Assembly: GCA_020639115.1 (NCBI GenBank)
Contig: JACKHG010000018.1
Span: forward strand, 1-64,000
DNA from: Phycisphaerales bacterium
Lineage (GTDB): Bacteria; Planctomycetota; Phycisphaerae; UBA1845
Reading direction: 5' to 3'
Length of the DNA: 64,000 bases
Shown here: positions 44,467-53,151 of the stretch, piece after piece
How the letters are laid out: each line of letters begins with the position of its first letter
How positions within the stretch are numbered: position 1 is the stretch's first letter
The notes under the pieces: model-generated
Seen by the model: the letters and a program-made list of their open reading frames with translations, nothing else
What the model was told of the DNA's origin: nothing
Databases searched by the model: none
Made by a program: the position numbers and the translations under genes

Positions 44467-45681
44467 CTATGGACGCCTTCGACGCACGTACAGCAACGCG
44501 ATAACGACCAGCGCTGCGCCATGCGCTGGCTCGGGTACGCGCACGAGTCGGAAGCCGATATCGACGGAGTTGGCGGTTGGACCGGTGCCATTGCGATAGG
44601 ATGTTTCAAATGCGATACCACCCTCGCGCCATCCGCCACCACGCAGGATTCGGATGTTGCTGACGAGTTCGGCCTGATCCTGGGCCCATTCAGTCACGTT
44701 GCCGTTTAGGTCGAAGATTCCGTACCCGTTCTCATTTGCTCGCGTCTGGAATGTGGGAAAATCATCGTCAGGCCAGTTCCAATCGCTCTGCTGCCAGTTC
44801 GTGCCGTCGTAGAACCCCACAGGGGTCGTTTCGGGGAGCGTTCCCTCTTCGAACGGGTCATCTCGGACGGTGGGCCAGTTTGCATTCAGTGCGAGCCCGT
44901 TGGCGTCGCGCTCGTCAAGCGTCTCGCGGCCAAACGCGTAGGTATGGTTGACGCCGTCTGCAGAGTCCCATGCTGCTGCCTTGTAAAACTCGTTATAGGC
45001 GCTGGCTGAGGCAGAATGATCTTCCATTGGGAGGCGGAAGCCCTTTACGTTGCTAACCAGCGCCTGGCGCTCGCCGGCGTTCATGTCCCGCGTGGTCCAG
45101 TCCGTGCTGCTTATTGTGACCGGATGCCACTCGGCTGCATTGGGCCCTTCGGTGTAGGCCCGCTGAACTTCACCGAGGCCCCGGTCGATCGTCAGCCAGT
45201 TGGAGAACTTCAGTGCACCGTACCAGCTCACTACGTTCACGGGGTGATAACCGAAGTCCAGGCCATTGACGATGCGCGGGCTGTAACGCTGCCCGATCGG
45301 AGCAGTGGCGTTGTAGGTGATCCCGGATCCCGTTGCAGGGTAGGCCCGGTACATAGTCGGCCCCGAAGCGGAGGTGCGTACTTCACCTGTGCTTAGGAAG
45401 TACATGTTGCTGCCGCGGCCGGTGGCGCCGCCGTCGAGCTGGGCGTCGTTGAGGAAGGCGGCGAACTGGGCGTTGGTGATCTCGTAGCGGCCCATGGCGA
45501 AGGTGTACGCGGGCCCGCCCGGCTGGCCGCCGCCGGGGACGGTGCGCATGTAGTCCGCCATGGTCGCCCCGGTGCCGTACACGTCCGGGTTGAACACGCC
45601 GGCCAGCGCCGATAACGGCGCCAAGGCACCAGCGACCAACGCGAGCAACGTTGCCGTCCGGTAATGCCGCAATGCTGCCAT
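44467..45681 (-). CDS. Formylglycine-generating-enzyme/SUMF1-fold secreted protein, copy A, PEP-CTERM-like tail
   Basis: A 404-residue exported protein with an FGE-sulfatase (SUMF1/PvdO) fold. After a signal peptide (TATLLALVAGALAPLSALA) come FAMGRYEITNAQFAAFLND, VSWYGALKFSNWLT, FRLPMEDHSASASAYNEFYK, NGYGIFDLNGNVTEWAQD and ILRGGGWREGG. The C-terminus VPEPAHGAALVVIALLYVRR is a PEP-CTERM-type sorting signal: Pro-Glu-Pro, hydrophobic helix, Arg cluster. The start at 45681 has GGAG nine bases upstream. The first 90 residues are encoded by DNA identical to copy B. Catalytic FGE activity is not implied; many relatives are structural. Confidence 0.83.
   Translation of the reverse strand: MAALRHYRTATLLALVAGALAPLSALAGVFNPDVYGTGATMADYMRTVPGGGQPGGPAYTFAMGRYEITNAQFAAFLNDAQLDGGATGRGSNMYFLSTGEVRTSASGPTMYRAYPATGSGITYNATAPIGQRYSPRIVNGLDFGYHPVNVVSWYGALKFSNWLTIDRGLGEVQRAYTEGPNAAEWHPVTISSTDWTTRDMNAGERQALVSNVKGFRLPMEDHSASASAYNEFYKAAAWDSADGVNHTYAFGRETLDERDANGLALNANWPTVRDDPFEEGTLPETTPVGFYDGTNWQQSDWNWPDDDFPTFQTRANENGYGIFDLNGNVTEWAQDQAELVSNIRILRGGGWREGGIAFETSYRNGTGPTANSVDIGFRLVRVPEPAHGAALVVIALLYVRRRRP
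45396..45665 (-). repeat. 270-bp perfect duplicate, copy A (with 48247-48516)
   Basis: I read this stretch as identical, base for base, to 48247-48516 at a constant offset of 2851 bp. It encodes the signal peptide and first part of the FGE-like protein. Sequence outside diverges quickly on both sides, so this is either a recent duplication remnant or a gene-conversion tract. Confidence 0.85.
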
Positions 45682-45759
45682 CGATCGACGCTCCGTGAAG
45701 AATGGTCCTGCCATTTTACCCGCATGCCACGGCGAGATACAAGCCTGGTGTGCCCGCAA

Positions 45760-47250
45760 TCAGGCCTGTTCGCCGTAGTAATACCCGCCGGCATGATCAC
45801 TATTGGCGTGGTTCCAGCGGTTGCCCGAACCGGTGCCAGTGTGAAAGTGCGTGTCGCCGAAGTAGCGGCGGTAGGTGGGCGCTTCGGCGTGGACGTAGCT
45901 GAAGTTGGAGTAGATGGGCAGGGCGTTGGAGCCGGCGTCGAAGACGCGCTGGAAGCCAGTGGCTGCATAGGTGACGTTGGGGAACTCGACGATGCCACCG
46001 CCGTTGGTGGCGAAGTCGAAGGTGGGCGGAAGCCCGGTCAGGCCAGTGTCGGTGGAATCGAGTTCGAGCACACCGCCGGTTCCGTTCGAGGCGACGTTGC
46101 CGTACCGGTCGAACGCGACGGCTGCCAACGTGAACGGCTCGCCGGCGACCAGATCCGCCGGCGCGGTGAGCTGGATGTACGCGGCGTCGGTGCCGGTGAT
46201 GGTGAAGGCCGGGCCGGGGAAGGAGTCGAACAAACCGGGCGGCTCCGGAAACGGGTCAGCGTCGCGGTTCGTCTTGTACCGCCAGTAGATCGTACCGGCG
46301 ACTGTGGGGATGACCGTGTTGTAGGTGATGGTGATGGTTTCGCCGGGCAGTAGGTCATCACCAACCACAGTGAATCTCATCTGATCAAGCAGCGTATTGA
46401 GTTTCAGTGCGTTGATGGCGACACTATTCGTAGAGCAATCAACGGAAACGTACCCGGCTTCCGATTCGTCAGCTTCCACGTCGATCCTCGAGAGTCCGCG
46501 CGAGCTGCCTTCTTTGGCAGCAAATTCGATGTCAAGGAAACCGCCGTCTTTGAAGCCAGCGCCAAACTGATCTGCTCCGACAGTGAACGTCAGCGTTACA
46601 GTCGATAGTCCTGAGCCTGCGCGCTGCGACGTCACGTTGACCGTAAGCGTGTCCGGTGATCCGATACCACTGACAAGAAGCGGATTGGGAGCCGGTTGTC
46701 CCTTCAGGGAAGGCATGGCTGTCCAGCCCTCGTTGCCATAATCGCCGTAGGCGATGTAGCCCGCATCGGTCGTGTGATAACGCGCGTCCCACGTGAACTG
46801 CGCTCCGTTCTTATTGAAAACTCTTACCGTGTCGTGTCCAAAGGCGATGGGCAAGGTGTCGCCAGTATGAAGTGCTTCCAGCCGGACGGTCTGCGTGCCG
46901 AGCTTGAACGATCCGGGACCGGTCAGAGCACTCGGATCACCGCCAGCGCTGAATACCACTTCGTCCTGCAAGCTGCCCGGCAGGCCGTCGGCGGCGAAGA
47001 ACTCCCAACCGCTGGGGGCAACGCCCAGCCCGATCCGGAGCAGATCCGAGTCCCCAATGTTGGCGAAGATGACGCCGGAAAGGTCCTCGCCAGAAAGCAG
47101 ATCGACCCAGATGTCGATATCAGCACTTGCCCCGGGGTAGAGTGCAATCGAATTCGAGGACACGTCCGCCCAATTCATGCGCAGCGTAGCGGAGTGCACG
47201 CTACAAGTCAGAGCCAGTGTGGCGAGAAACGGTAAAAGTGCCTTCCTCAC
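45760..47250 (-). CDS. DUF3604 secreted protein copy B, truncated at the start of the DUF3604 domain
   Basis: A 496-residue paralog of copy A. A signal peptide (LLPFLATLALTCSVHSA), the same N-terminal beta domain (GPGSFKLGTQTVRLE), an intact junction (GLSRIDVEADESEAGY onward) and the Ig-like domain are in one frame. It ends at TGA directly after YRRYFGDTHFHTGTGSGN and GGYYYGEQA, where copy A continues with WTYARDVSRLDFG. The DNA beyond the stop resembles the region upstream of the FGE-like gene, so the rest of the DUF3604 domain was lost at a duplication junction. Probably a non-functional or domain-only product. Confidence 0.8.
   Translation of the reverse strand: MRKALLPFLATLALTCSVHSATLRMNWADVSSNSIALYPGASADIDIWVDLLSGEDLSGVIFANIGDSDLLRIGLGVAPSGWEFFAADGLPGSLQDEVVFSAGGDPSALTGPGSFKLGTQTVRLEALHTGDTLPIAFGHDTVRVFNKNGAQFTWDARYHTTDAGYIAYGDYGNEGWTAMPSLKGQPAPNPLLVSGIGSPDTLTVNVTSQRAGSGLSTVTLTFTVGADQFGAGFKDGGFLDIEFAAKEGSSRGLSRIDVEADESEAGYVSVDCSTNSVAINALKLNTLLDQMRFTVVGDDLLPGETITITYNTVIPTVAGTIYWRYKTNRDADPFPEPPGLFDSFPGPAFTITGTDAAYIQLTAPADLVAGEPFTLAAVAFDRYGNVASNGTGGVLELDSTDTGLTGLPPTFDFATNGGGIVEFPNVTYAATGFQRVFDAGSNALPIYSNFSYVHAEAPTYRRYFGDTHFHTGTGSGNRWNHANSDHAGGYYYGEQA
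45812..46230 (-). repeat. 419-bp near-identical duplicate, DUF3604 copy B side
   Basis: Partner of 42975-43393. Together with the identical 270-bp pair at nearly the same offset, it shows that a unit of about 2.84 kb was duplicated in tandem. Confidence 0.8.
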
Positions 47251-47320
47251 GATCGTGCTCCTCAGTTGTTATCGGACCGTGTGTGCCGACATACATCCCC
47301 CACAATCAGGACTCGCACAC

Positions 47321-48532
47321 TTACGAACGACGTCGACCGAGAGCAAGAATTGTCATTACGAGCAGCGCCGCACCAGCGCCCGGCTCGGGGGCAGCCACGA
47401 CGCGAAAGCCGATGTTCGCATCGGTCAAACCATGTAGACTATGATTCCGGTCGCTCCCCTCGATATCGAGATAACTTCCGGACCAGCTTCCGCCACGAAG
47501 GGCGCGTTCATCGCTTCCGTCAGAGCGCTGGTCTTGTCCCCACTCCATCACGTTGCCACTCAAGTCGAATACACCGTAGGCGTTCTCATTGGCGCGGGTC
47601 TGGAAGGTGGCGAAGCTGTCGTCGGGCCAGTTCCAGTCGCTCTGCTGCCAGTTGGTGCCGTCGTAGAAGCCGACCGGCGTGGTTTGTTGCGGATTGAAAC
47701 CTCGTTCGAAAGGATCGTCGGGGAGTGCGGGCCAATTGGGATTGAGACCGGTCGCGTTGGCGTCACGCTGGTCGATCGTGTCACGCCCGAAGCCGTAGAC
47801 GTGGTTCACTCCGTCAATGGGGTCCCAGGCGGCCGCCTTGTAAAACTCATTGTACGCGCTGGCGGTCGCTGAGTGGTTGTCCATCGGCAGCCGGAATCCT
47901 TTGACGTCGTTGACGAGTGCCTGCCGCTCACTGGCGTTGAGGTCGCGCGTGGTCCAGTCCATGCTGCTGATCGTCACTGGGTGCCAGCCGTCCGCCGTGG
48001 CGCCTTCCGTGTACGCCCGCTCGCTTTCCCCCAAGCCCCGGTCGATGGTCAGCCAGTTCGCGAACTTCAGCGCGCCAAACCAACTGACCGTATGAACCGG
48101 ATGAACTGACATGTCCGTTCCCGAAACGAACTGCGTTCCGAACCGGCTTCCGAGAGGGGCCGAGGAGTTGTACGTGATTCCAAGTTGGCCGCCGGTCCGA
48201 AAGATGGTCGGCCCGCCATCTGCGATGCGAATCCGACCGTCGTCCTGGAAGTACATGTTGCTGCCGCGGCCGGTGGCGCCGCCGTCGAGCTGGGCGTCGT
48301 TGAGGAAGGCGGCGAACTGGGCGTTGGTGATCTCGTAGCGGCCCATGGCGAAGGTGTACGCGGGCCCGCCCGGCTGGCCGCCGCCGGGGACGGTGCGCAT
48401 GTAGTCCGCCATGGTCGCCCCGGTGCCGTACACGTCCGGGTTGAACACGCCGGCCAGCGCCGATAACGGCGCCAAGGCACCAGCGACCAACGCGAGCAAC
48501 GTTGCCGTCCGGTAATTCCACGATACGGACAT
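47321..48532 (-). CDS. Formylglycine-generating-enzyme/SUMF1-fold secreted protein, copy B, PEP-CTERM-like tail
   Basis: A 403-residue paralog of the 44467-45681 gene with the same layout: signal peptide, FAMGRYEITNAQFAAFLND, VSWFGALKFANWLT, FRLPMDNHSATASAYNEF, NAYGVFDLSGNVMEWGQD, RALRGGSWSGSYLD and a C-terminal APEPGAGAALLVMTILALGR sorting signal. AGGAGGG lies 7 bp before the ATG at 48532. It is first in the duplicated cassette, followed at 70 bp by DUF3604 copy B. Conserved residues persist in both copies, suggesting both are or recently were functional. Confidence 0.83.
   Translation of the reverse strand: MSVSWNYRTATLLALVAGALAPLSALAGVFNPDVYGTGATMADYMRTVPGGGQPGGPAYTFAMGRYEITNAQFAAFLNDAQLDGGATGRGSNMYFQDDGRIRIADGGPTIFRTGGQLGITYNSSAPLGSRFGTQFVSGTDMSVHPVHTVSWFGALKFANWLTIDRGLGESERAYTEGATADGWHPVTISSMDWTTRDLNASERQALVNDVKGFRLPMDNHSATASAYNEFYKAAAWDPIDGVNHVYGFGRDTIDQRDANATGLNPNWPALPDDPFERGFNPQQTTPVGFYDGTNWQQSDWNWPDDSFATFQTRANENAYGVFDLSGNVMEWGQDQRSDGSDERALRGGSWSGSYLDIEGSDRNHSLHGLTDANIGFRVVAAPEPGAGAALLVMTILALGRRRS
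48247..48516 (-). repeat. 270-bp perfect duplicate, copy B
   Basis: Partner of 45396-45665, identical throughout in my reading; covers the start of the FGE-like gene. Confidence 0.85.
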
Positions 48533-48953
48533 TCGCAGACCCTCCTGGAGAAATGCTCCTGCCAGCTTACCCTCGGCGCACCACTCGGTACAAGCAAATT
48601 GCCAAGCGCCGCAGTTATGAGATGGCTACGCGCACTACCGCCGCGGACCGGTCGGAGGCGAGTCGCGCGAGCGTCCGCGAGAGACGGGACAGACCAGTGC
48701 CGTTAAGAGGGGGAAGCATGGCGGCACAGCGCTGCAGGGAAGGCCAGCCGGGATCGGCCCCCCTGAGTACAGGCGGATGGGACCCAACGGCGACCGCTCG
48801 GCCCCGTCAGCGTGCATTCGGAACAAGTGGGGGGATTATCAGAACGTGTGTCGGTTGCGTTCGACGGGCATCTGGACGAACAATGGGCGGCTGGCGGCGC
48901 GGTGCGCGGCCACGTCCGCTTGCGCAGGGAATCATGCGGCTGTGGGTGATGCG
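48533..48953. other. 420-bp stretch without a convincing gene
   Basis: The first 60 bp upstream of the FGE-like gene match, imperfectly, the region upstream of copy A (shared GCTTGTA and GGTAA...TGGCAGGA blocks). The rest has only weak, low-quality open frames, and I see no RNA structure or promoter with confidence. Confidence 0.4.
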
Positions 48954-49412
48954 ATGTCCGCGTTGACGTTCGAGATATGCATCTACTGGCCAGGCTGGGT
49001 ACGTATTGACTTAGCTTCCGGTGGCCAGCACGTTTCCGCTGACTGCTCGAATTGTCGCGACACCCTTGGCGATCTGATCCGCGGGCTGGCGCAGCTCGTT
49101 GACTCCCCCGGAAAGTTCGAGATCGTTGGCGACACCGAGAATCACGGAATCACGCTGCTGGCGTTTCGCCGAACGAACGAAGATCTGGAGATCACCGCCA
49201 AACGCGAAGGGGGCCTGGGAAAAATCACCAGCGCCCATCACCGCCGCGCGCGAATCCGTCACCGCGGACCGTGGCCGCGTGACCTGCGGCAGATCGCCAC
49301 CGCGATTCAGACCCTGCTGATCGGAAACGGTGTTGCTGCGCGCTACGAAGCCAACTGGGGACATCCGTTTCCAGGCGTGGAGTTTGCAAAGATCACCGCC
49401 GACACCGACTGA
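48954..49412 (+). CDS. Hypothetical protein
   Basis: A possible 152-residue protein starting MSALTFEICIYWPGWVRIDL. I do not recognise a family. The sequence has a plausible folded composition, with a possible metal pair in CSNC, GKFEIVGDTENHGITLLAFR in the middle and a basic HHRRARIRHRG segment. The frame extends further upstream, but that part looks non-coding. No clear ribosome-binding site is visible. It follows the duplicated region and could be a remnant. Confidence 0.45.
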   Translation: MSALTFEICIYWPGWVRIDLASGGQHVSADCSNCRDTLGDLIRGLAQLVDSPGKFEIVGDTENHGITLLAFRRTNEDLEITAKREGGLGKITSAHHRRARIRHRGPWPRDLRQIATAIQTLLIGNGVAARYEANWGHPFPGVEFAKITADTD

Positions 49413-49460
49413 TGCTGTCAGCCTCTGGCTGATAGCTGATAGCTGACAGCCGATAGCTCC
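49413..49460. repeat. Short GATAGCT-type tandem repeat
   Basis: CTGATAGCTGATAGCTGACA and further GATAGCT units lie between two convergent stop codons. The units can self-pair (AGCT cores), so it may work as a bidirectional hairpin between the genes. Confidence 0.5.
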
Positions 49461-49769
49461 CTACGGCAACTGCTCCAGCATCTCGTTGATATTCTCCAGC
49501 ATGTGGGCTTCACCGGCGCTGCGGGCGACCTCGGCGCCGCGTTCGAGCGCGGCGCGGGCCTCGTCGTAGCGGCCGGCCTGCATCAGGGTTTCCCCTTTAC
49601 GCTGGTAGGCGGCCAGGTAGTGCGGGTCGAGCGCGATGGTGCGGTCGAACTGGGCGAGGGCGGCGTCCACGTCGCCAGCCGCCCGCTGCTCCATCGCCAG
49701 GCCGAAGTTGACGAACACGTCGTCGGGGTCCTTTTCCAGCATGCGGGTGAGTTGTTCGAGTCGCGACAT
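49461..49769 (-). CDS. Small tetratricopeptide-repeat protein
   Basis: A protein of about 102 residues containing two to three TPR units: RLEQLTRMLEKDPDDVFVNF, LAMEQRAAGDVDAALAQFDR with TIALDPHYLAAYQRKGETLM, and QAGRYDEARAALERGAEVAR. No signal peptide, so cytoplasmic. The ATG at 49769 has GGGAG nine bases upstream; an ATG at 49790 would add seven residues. A protein-protein adaptor role is likely; its partner is unknown. Confidence 0.78.
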   Translation of the reverse strand: MSRLEQLTRMLEKDPDDVFVNFGLAMEQRAAGDVDAALAQFDRTIALDPHYLAAYQRKGETLMQAGRYDEARAALERGAEVARSAGEAHMLENINEMLEQLP

Positions 49770-49954
49770 CGGCGGTGGCTCCCTTTCCATGCCCTCGGTG
49801 ACCGTGCTGCCGGAATGTAGGGGCGGCTGGGGCGCCCGTCAAAGCCGGTGTTTCGTTGACCCGCGCGCCCGCGGATCGTAAAATCAGCCCCTGCATCTGT
49901 TGTGGCCGTGGCGGCGCTCATCAGCCGCTGCGCCCCCTTGGGAGGTATGGCAGC

Positions 49955-50653
49955 ATGGCACAGGGCAGACTCTGGTCGAGGATGACCGCCTGGATGCGGA
50001 CTTCCGCCAAGGACGGACCGCACGCCGACGCGGGCGCTGGGCCCGATGCGGACGACGAAGCGGTCAACCTCGTCACCCGGCGGCCGGATCCCGCCCTCAC
50101 CAAGCTCGAAGAAGGCTACAATAAGGTGATCGACCTGATCGACGCGATCAAGCGCCATCAGCAGGGACAGGCGGAGCGCGCCACCGAGGTGACCGAGGCG
50201 CTCACGCGGATGTCCGCGACGCTCGAGCGGATCGACGGCGGCGGCCAGCAGCAGTCCGAGCACCTCGCGGCGATCGCCGAGGAGATCCGGATCGCGGGCC
50301 GCCACGCGGCGAAGTGGGAGGAGGCGCTCTGCGAGTTTCCCCGCATGGCCGAGGCCCAGCGCGAGGCGCTGGGTGCGGTCTCGCGGCAGATGGAGGACGC
50401 CGGGCGGCGCGACAAGGAACTCACCGGTTCGCTCGCGTCGTTCCGCGAGGCCGTGCAGACGCTGGGCGACACGACGACGGCCTCGACCGTGGCGCTCAAG
50501 GACCTGCAGCGCGCCTCGCTCGAGCAGCAGGCGCAGACCGCGGCGCTGATCCGCGCCCAGAGCCGGCGTTTCACCATCCTGCTGGTGGTGACGCTCGTGC
50601 TGGCGGCTGCGGGCATCATCGCCGCGCTCGCCGGCCTCGCCCGGGGGGGATAG
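49955..50653 (+). CDS. Coiled-coil protein with C-terminal membrane anchor
   Basis: A 232-residue protein with no recognised family. The middle is heptad-rich helix (KLEEGYNKVIDLIDAIKRHQ, ATEVTEALTRMSATLERIDG, QQQSEHLAAIAEEIRIAGRH) and the end is a single hydrophobic span (FTILLVVTLVLAAAGIIAAL), giving a tail-anchored topology. GGGAGG lies nine bases before the ATG at 49955. It is 86 bp upstream of the PilT-type ATPase on the same strand and may be its membrane partner, which is an inference from position only. Confidence 0.7.
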   Translation: MAQGRLWSRMTAWMRTSAKDGPHADAGAGPDADDEAVNLVTRRPDPALTKLEEGYNKVIDLIDAIKRHQQGQAERATEVTEALTRMSATLERIDGGGQQQSEHLAAIAEEIRIAGRHAAKWEEALCEFPRMAEAQREALGAVSRQMEDAGRRDKELTGSLASFREAVQTLGDTTTASTVALKDLQRASLEQQAQTAALIRAQSRRFTILLVVTLVLAAAGIIAALAGLARGG

Positions 50654-50739
50654 AGCCAGCATTGCCGCGGGGCGGAAGGGGCAGGTGTGCCGCTGCGCTG
50701 CCGCGGATTCCATGAGTACCGTCCAGAGGAAACACCGCC

Positions 50740-51858
50740 ATGTCGACGGGCGAACTGCCACCGCCGGAAAAACTCATCGAGCAACTGCTCACCGGAATGT
50801 CCAAGCTCAACGCGTCGGACCTCCACGTCAAGGTCGGGTATATCCCCATCTACCGCATCGGCGGGCATCTCAAGCACCTGAGCATGTCGGCGATCCCGGA
50901 TTCCGAGTTCGTCGCCAAGATGTTCATGCCGATGGTGCCCCCGAACCGCCAGGACGACTACGAGAAACGCGGCAGCGTGGACTTCTCGTTCAGCGGCACC
51001 ACCGGCGACCGCTACCGCATCAACGTCTTTCGCAGCGGCAACGAAATGAACGCTGCCGTTCGCCGCGTGCAGAGCAACATTCCCGACTTCAACAGCCTGA
51101 CCCTCCCGCCCGTGTACCGCAAGATTTGCGAGCGCGCCAACGACGGTCTGGTTCTGATCAGCGGCGTGACCGGCTCGGGAAAAAGCAGCACGCTTGCAGC
51201 CATGCTGAACCACATCAATCAGCACCGCAGTGCGCACGTAATCACGATCGAGGACCCCGTGGAGTTCCGCTTCACGCCCGACAAGTGCATCATCTCGCAG
51301 CGCGAGGTGGGCATCGACGTGGACAGCTTCCACACGGCACTGCGCTACGTCGTGCGGCAGGACCCGGATATCATTCTCATCGGCGAAATGCGCGACCGCG
51401 AAACGATGATGGCGGCGCTGCAATCCGCGGAAACCGGCCACCTCGTACTCGGTACGCTGCACTGCTCGGACGCGCAGCAGTCGTTCGCGCGTATTCTCGA
51501 ATTCTTCCCGCGCAACGAGCACTCATTCATCCGTTCGTCACTCGCGAACAGCCTGCGGGCCATCTGCTGCCAGCGGCTGCTGCCCGGCATCACCAAGGGC
51601 TCGCGCTTGCCCGCGACCGAGGTGCTGCTGAGCAACTCCATCGTGCGCGACCGCATCCGCACCGAGCGCGACCAGGACATCCCCGCGATCATCAACCAGT
51701 CCACCGAGGAGGGCATGCGCAGCTTCACCCACTCCCTGGCGGAGATGATCGAGAAGGAAATGGTGCACTACGACACCGCGATGGAATACGCCCCGAGCCG
51801 CGAGGCCCTCGCCAGCCAGGTGAAGGGCATCAAGACATCGGCGCAGGGTCTGGTATAG
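50740..51858 (+). CDS. PilT/PilU-type twitching-motility ATPase
   Basis: Hexameric retraction ATPase for type IV pili (372 residues). Motifs are ASDLHVKVGYIPIYRIGG, Walker A GVTGSGKSST at about 142-151, Asp box ITIEDPVEFRF, Walker B DIILIGEMRDRETM at about 210-223, and His box TGHLVLGTLHCSDA. The C-terminal part (GMRSFTHSLAEMIEKEMVHY) is more PilU- than PilT-like; the PilT AIRNLIRE motif is not seen. No pilin or assembly genes are in the window. The ATG follows AGGAAA. Confidence 0.88.
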   Translation: MSTGELPPPEKLIEQLLTGMSKLNASDLHVKVGYIPIYRIGGHLKHLSMSAIPDSEFVAKMFMPMVPPNRQDDYEKRGSVDFSFSGTTGDRYRINVFRSGNEMNAAVRRVQSNIPDFNSLTLPPVYRKICERANDGLVLISGVTGSGKSSTLAAMLNHINQHRSAHVITIEDPVEFRFTPDKCIISQREVGIDVDSFHTALRYVVRQDPDIILIGEMRDRETMMAALQSAETGHLVLGTLHCSDAQQSFARILEFFPRNEHSFIRSSLANSLRAICCQRLLPGITKGSRLPATEVLLSNSIVRDRIRTERDQDIPAIINQSTEEGMRSFTHSLAEMIEKEMVHYDTAMEYAPSREALASQVKGIKTSAQGLV

Positions 51859-51999
51859 TCGGGCTGTTGACGGGTTGATTCGTTTCGGACCAGCTTCCCC
51901 CCTCGAAGGCGGCGGCTGGCCCGCCGTTTGCGCCGCCAACCGCGGCGTCACCGCGCAACGCAGAGGTGCGGCTGCGCGCCTGTGCCGGAGGAGACCATC

Positions 52000-52956
52000 A
52001 TGAAGAAACGCATCAAGCGCCTCATCGCCGCCATCGTGCTGATTCCCGTCGTCCTGGTCATCGTGCTCTTCGTCTACATCGACGCCATCGCGAAGGCGGG
52101 TGTTGAGCGCGGCGCGACCTACGCGCTGGGCGTCAACACGACGCTCGACAGCATGAGCGTTGGCGTCCTTCGCGGGCGTGTGGCCATGGAGGGCCTGGAC
52201 GTCGCCAACCCGCCCGGCTTCAACAGCGATCGTTTCCTGCGGCTGGGCGAGGGACGCGTGGCCGTCACGCTGGGCTCGCTCATGGAAAACACGGTCGTGC
52301 TGCCGGAACTGCGGTTGACCGGGATCAACGTCAACCTCGAGAAGAAGGGCAAATCGGCCAACTACCAGGTCATTCTCGACGGCCTGAAGAAGTTCGAGTC
52401 GGAAGGCGAGCCCGCGGCACCGGCCAAGGAGGATGCCAAGAAGTTCATCGTCAAGCTCGTCACCGTCGAGGACGTCAACGTTCAGGTGGATCTGCTGGGC
52501 ATCGGCGGCGGACTCACCCAGCTCCCGATCCATCTCGACAAGATCGAGCTGCGCGACGTGGGCTCCGAGTCGGACGGCGGCGTCGTGCTGTCGCAGCTTT
52601 CGGGCATGCTCATCAAGGCGCTGCTCGAGGCAATCGTGCAGAAGGGCGGGGCTGTGCTGCCGGCGGAGATCACGGCGGAGCTCAATCGCGGGCTCGCCAT
52701 GCTCGGCGGGCTGGGCGACGCGTCGATCCAGGTGGTCGGCGACGTCACCACCATGGTCGACGGCAAGGTGAAGGAAATCACCAGCCTCGGCAGCGGCCTG
52801 CTGCAGGATGTGGGCTCGATCGGCCTGCCCGGCGGCGACGTTCGCGAAGGGCTCGACAAGACGAAGGACAACCTCGGCAAGGAAGTGGACAAGCTCAAGG
52901 ACGGGATCGGCGGACTGCTCGGCGGCAAGAAAAAAGACGAGAAGAAGGACGACTAG
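52000..52956 (+). CDS. AsmA-like membrane-anchored protein
   Basis: A 318-residue protein with one N-terminal membrane helix (LIAAIVLIPVVLVIVLFVYI) and a beta-rich periplasmic domain resembling the N-terminal part of AsmA/DUF748-type proteins: ATYALGVNTTLDSMSVGVLR, GRVAMEGLDVANPPGFNSDR and GRVAVTLGSLMENTVVLPEL. The C-terminus is Lys/Asp-rich (KDGIGGLLGGKKKDEKKDD). AsmA-family proteins are linked to outer-membrane lipid homeostasis. GGAGGAG lies just before the ATG at 52000. Confidence 0.75.
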   Translation: MKKRIKRLIAAIVLIPVVLVIVLFVYIDAIAKAGVERGATYALGVNTTLDSMSVGVLRGRVAMEGLDVANPPGFNSDRFLRLGEGRVAVTLGSLMENTVVLPELRLTGINVNLEKKGKSANYQVILDGLKKFESEGEPAAPAKEDAKKFIVKLVTVEDVNVQVDLLGIGGGLTQLPIHLDKIELRDVGSESDGGVVLSQLSGMLIKALLEAIVQKGGAVLPAEITAELNRGLAMLGGLGDASIQVVGDVTTMVDGKVKEITSLGSGLLQDVGSIGLPGGDVREGLDKTKDNLGKEVDKLKDGIGGLLGGKKKDEKKDD

Positions 52957-53151
52957 CCGTAGGCAAGCTCGCGTCGCATGGGTGTTCGTGCCCAACCACG
53001 GCTTCCCCGCAGTCGGCGCACAATTGCGATTAGTCGTCGTTGCTCGTTTGCGTGTTGTCAGGGGGTTGGTCGCGAAAGTTACGGAAACCTGACAGGAATT
53101 CCGGTATCGTTTGGTTGGAGCAGCCGGGAGGGCGATCTACACTGGAGCGGA

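Noticed and set aside
49745..49765. GTTCGAGTC-like stretch checked as a tRNA T-arm.
   Set aside because: No acceptor stem or anticodon arm around it, and it lies inside the TPR gene.
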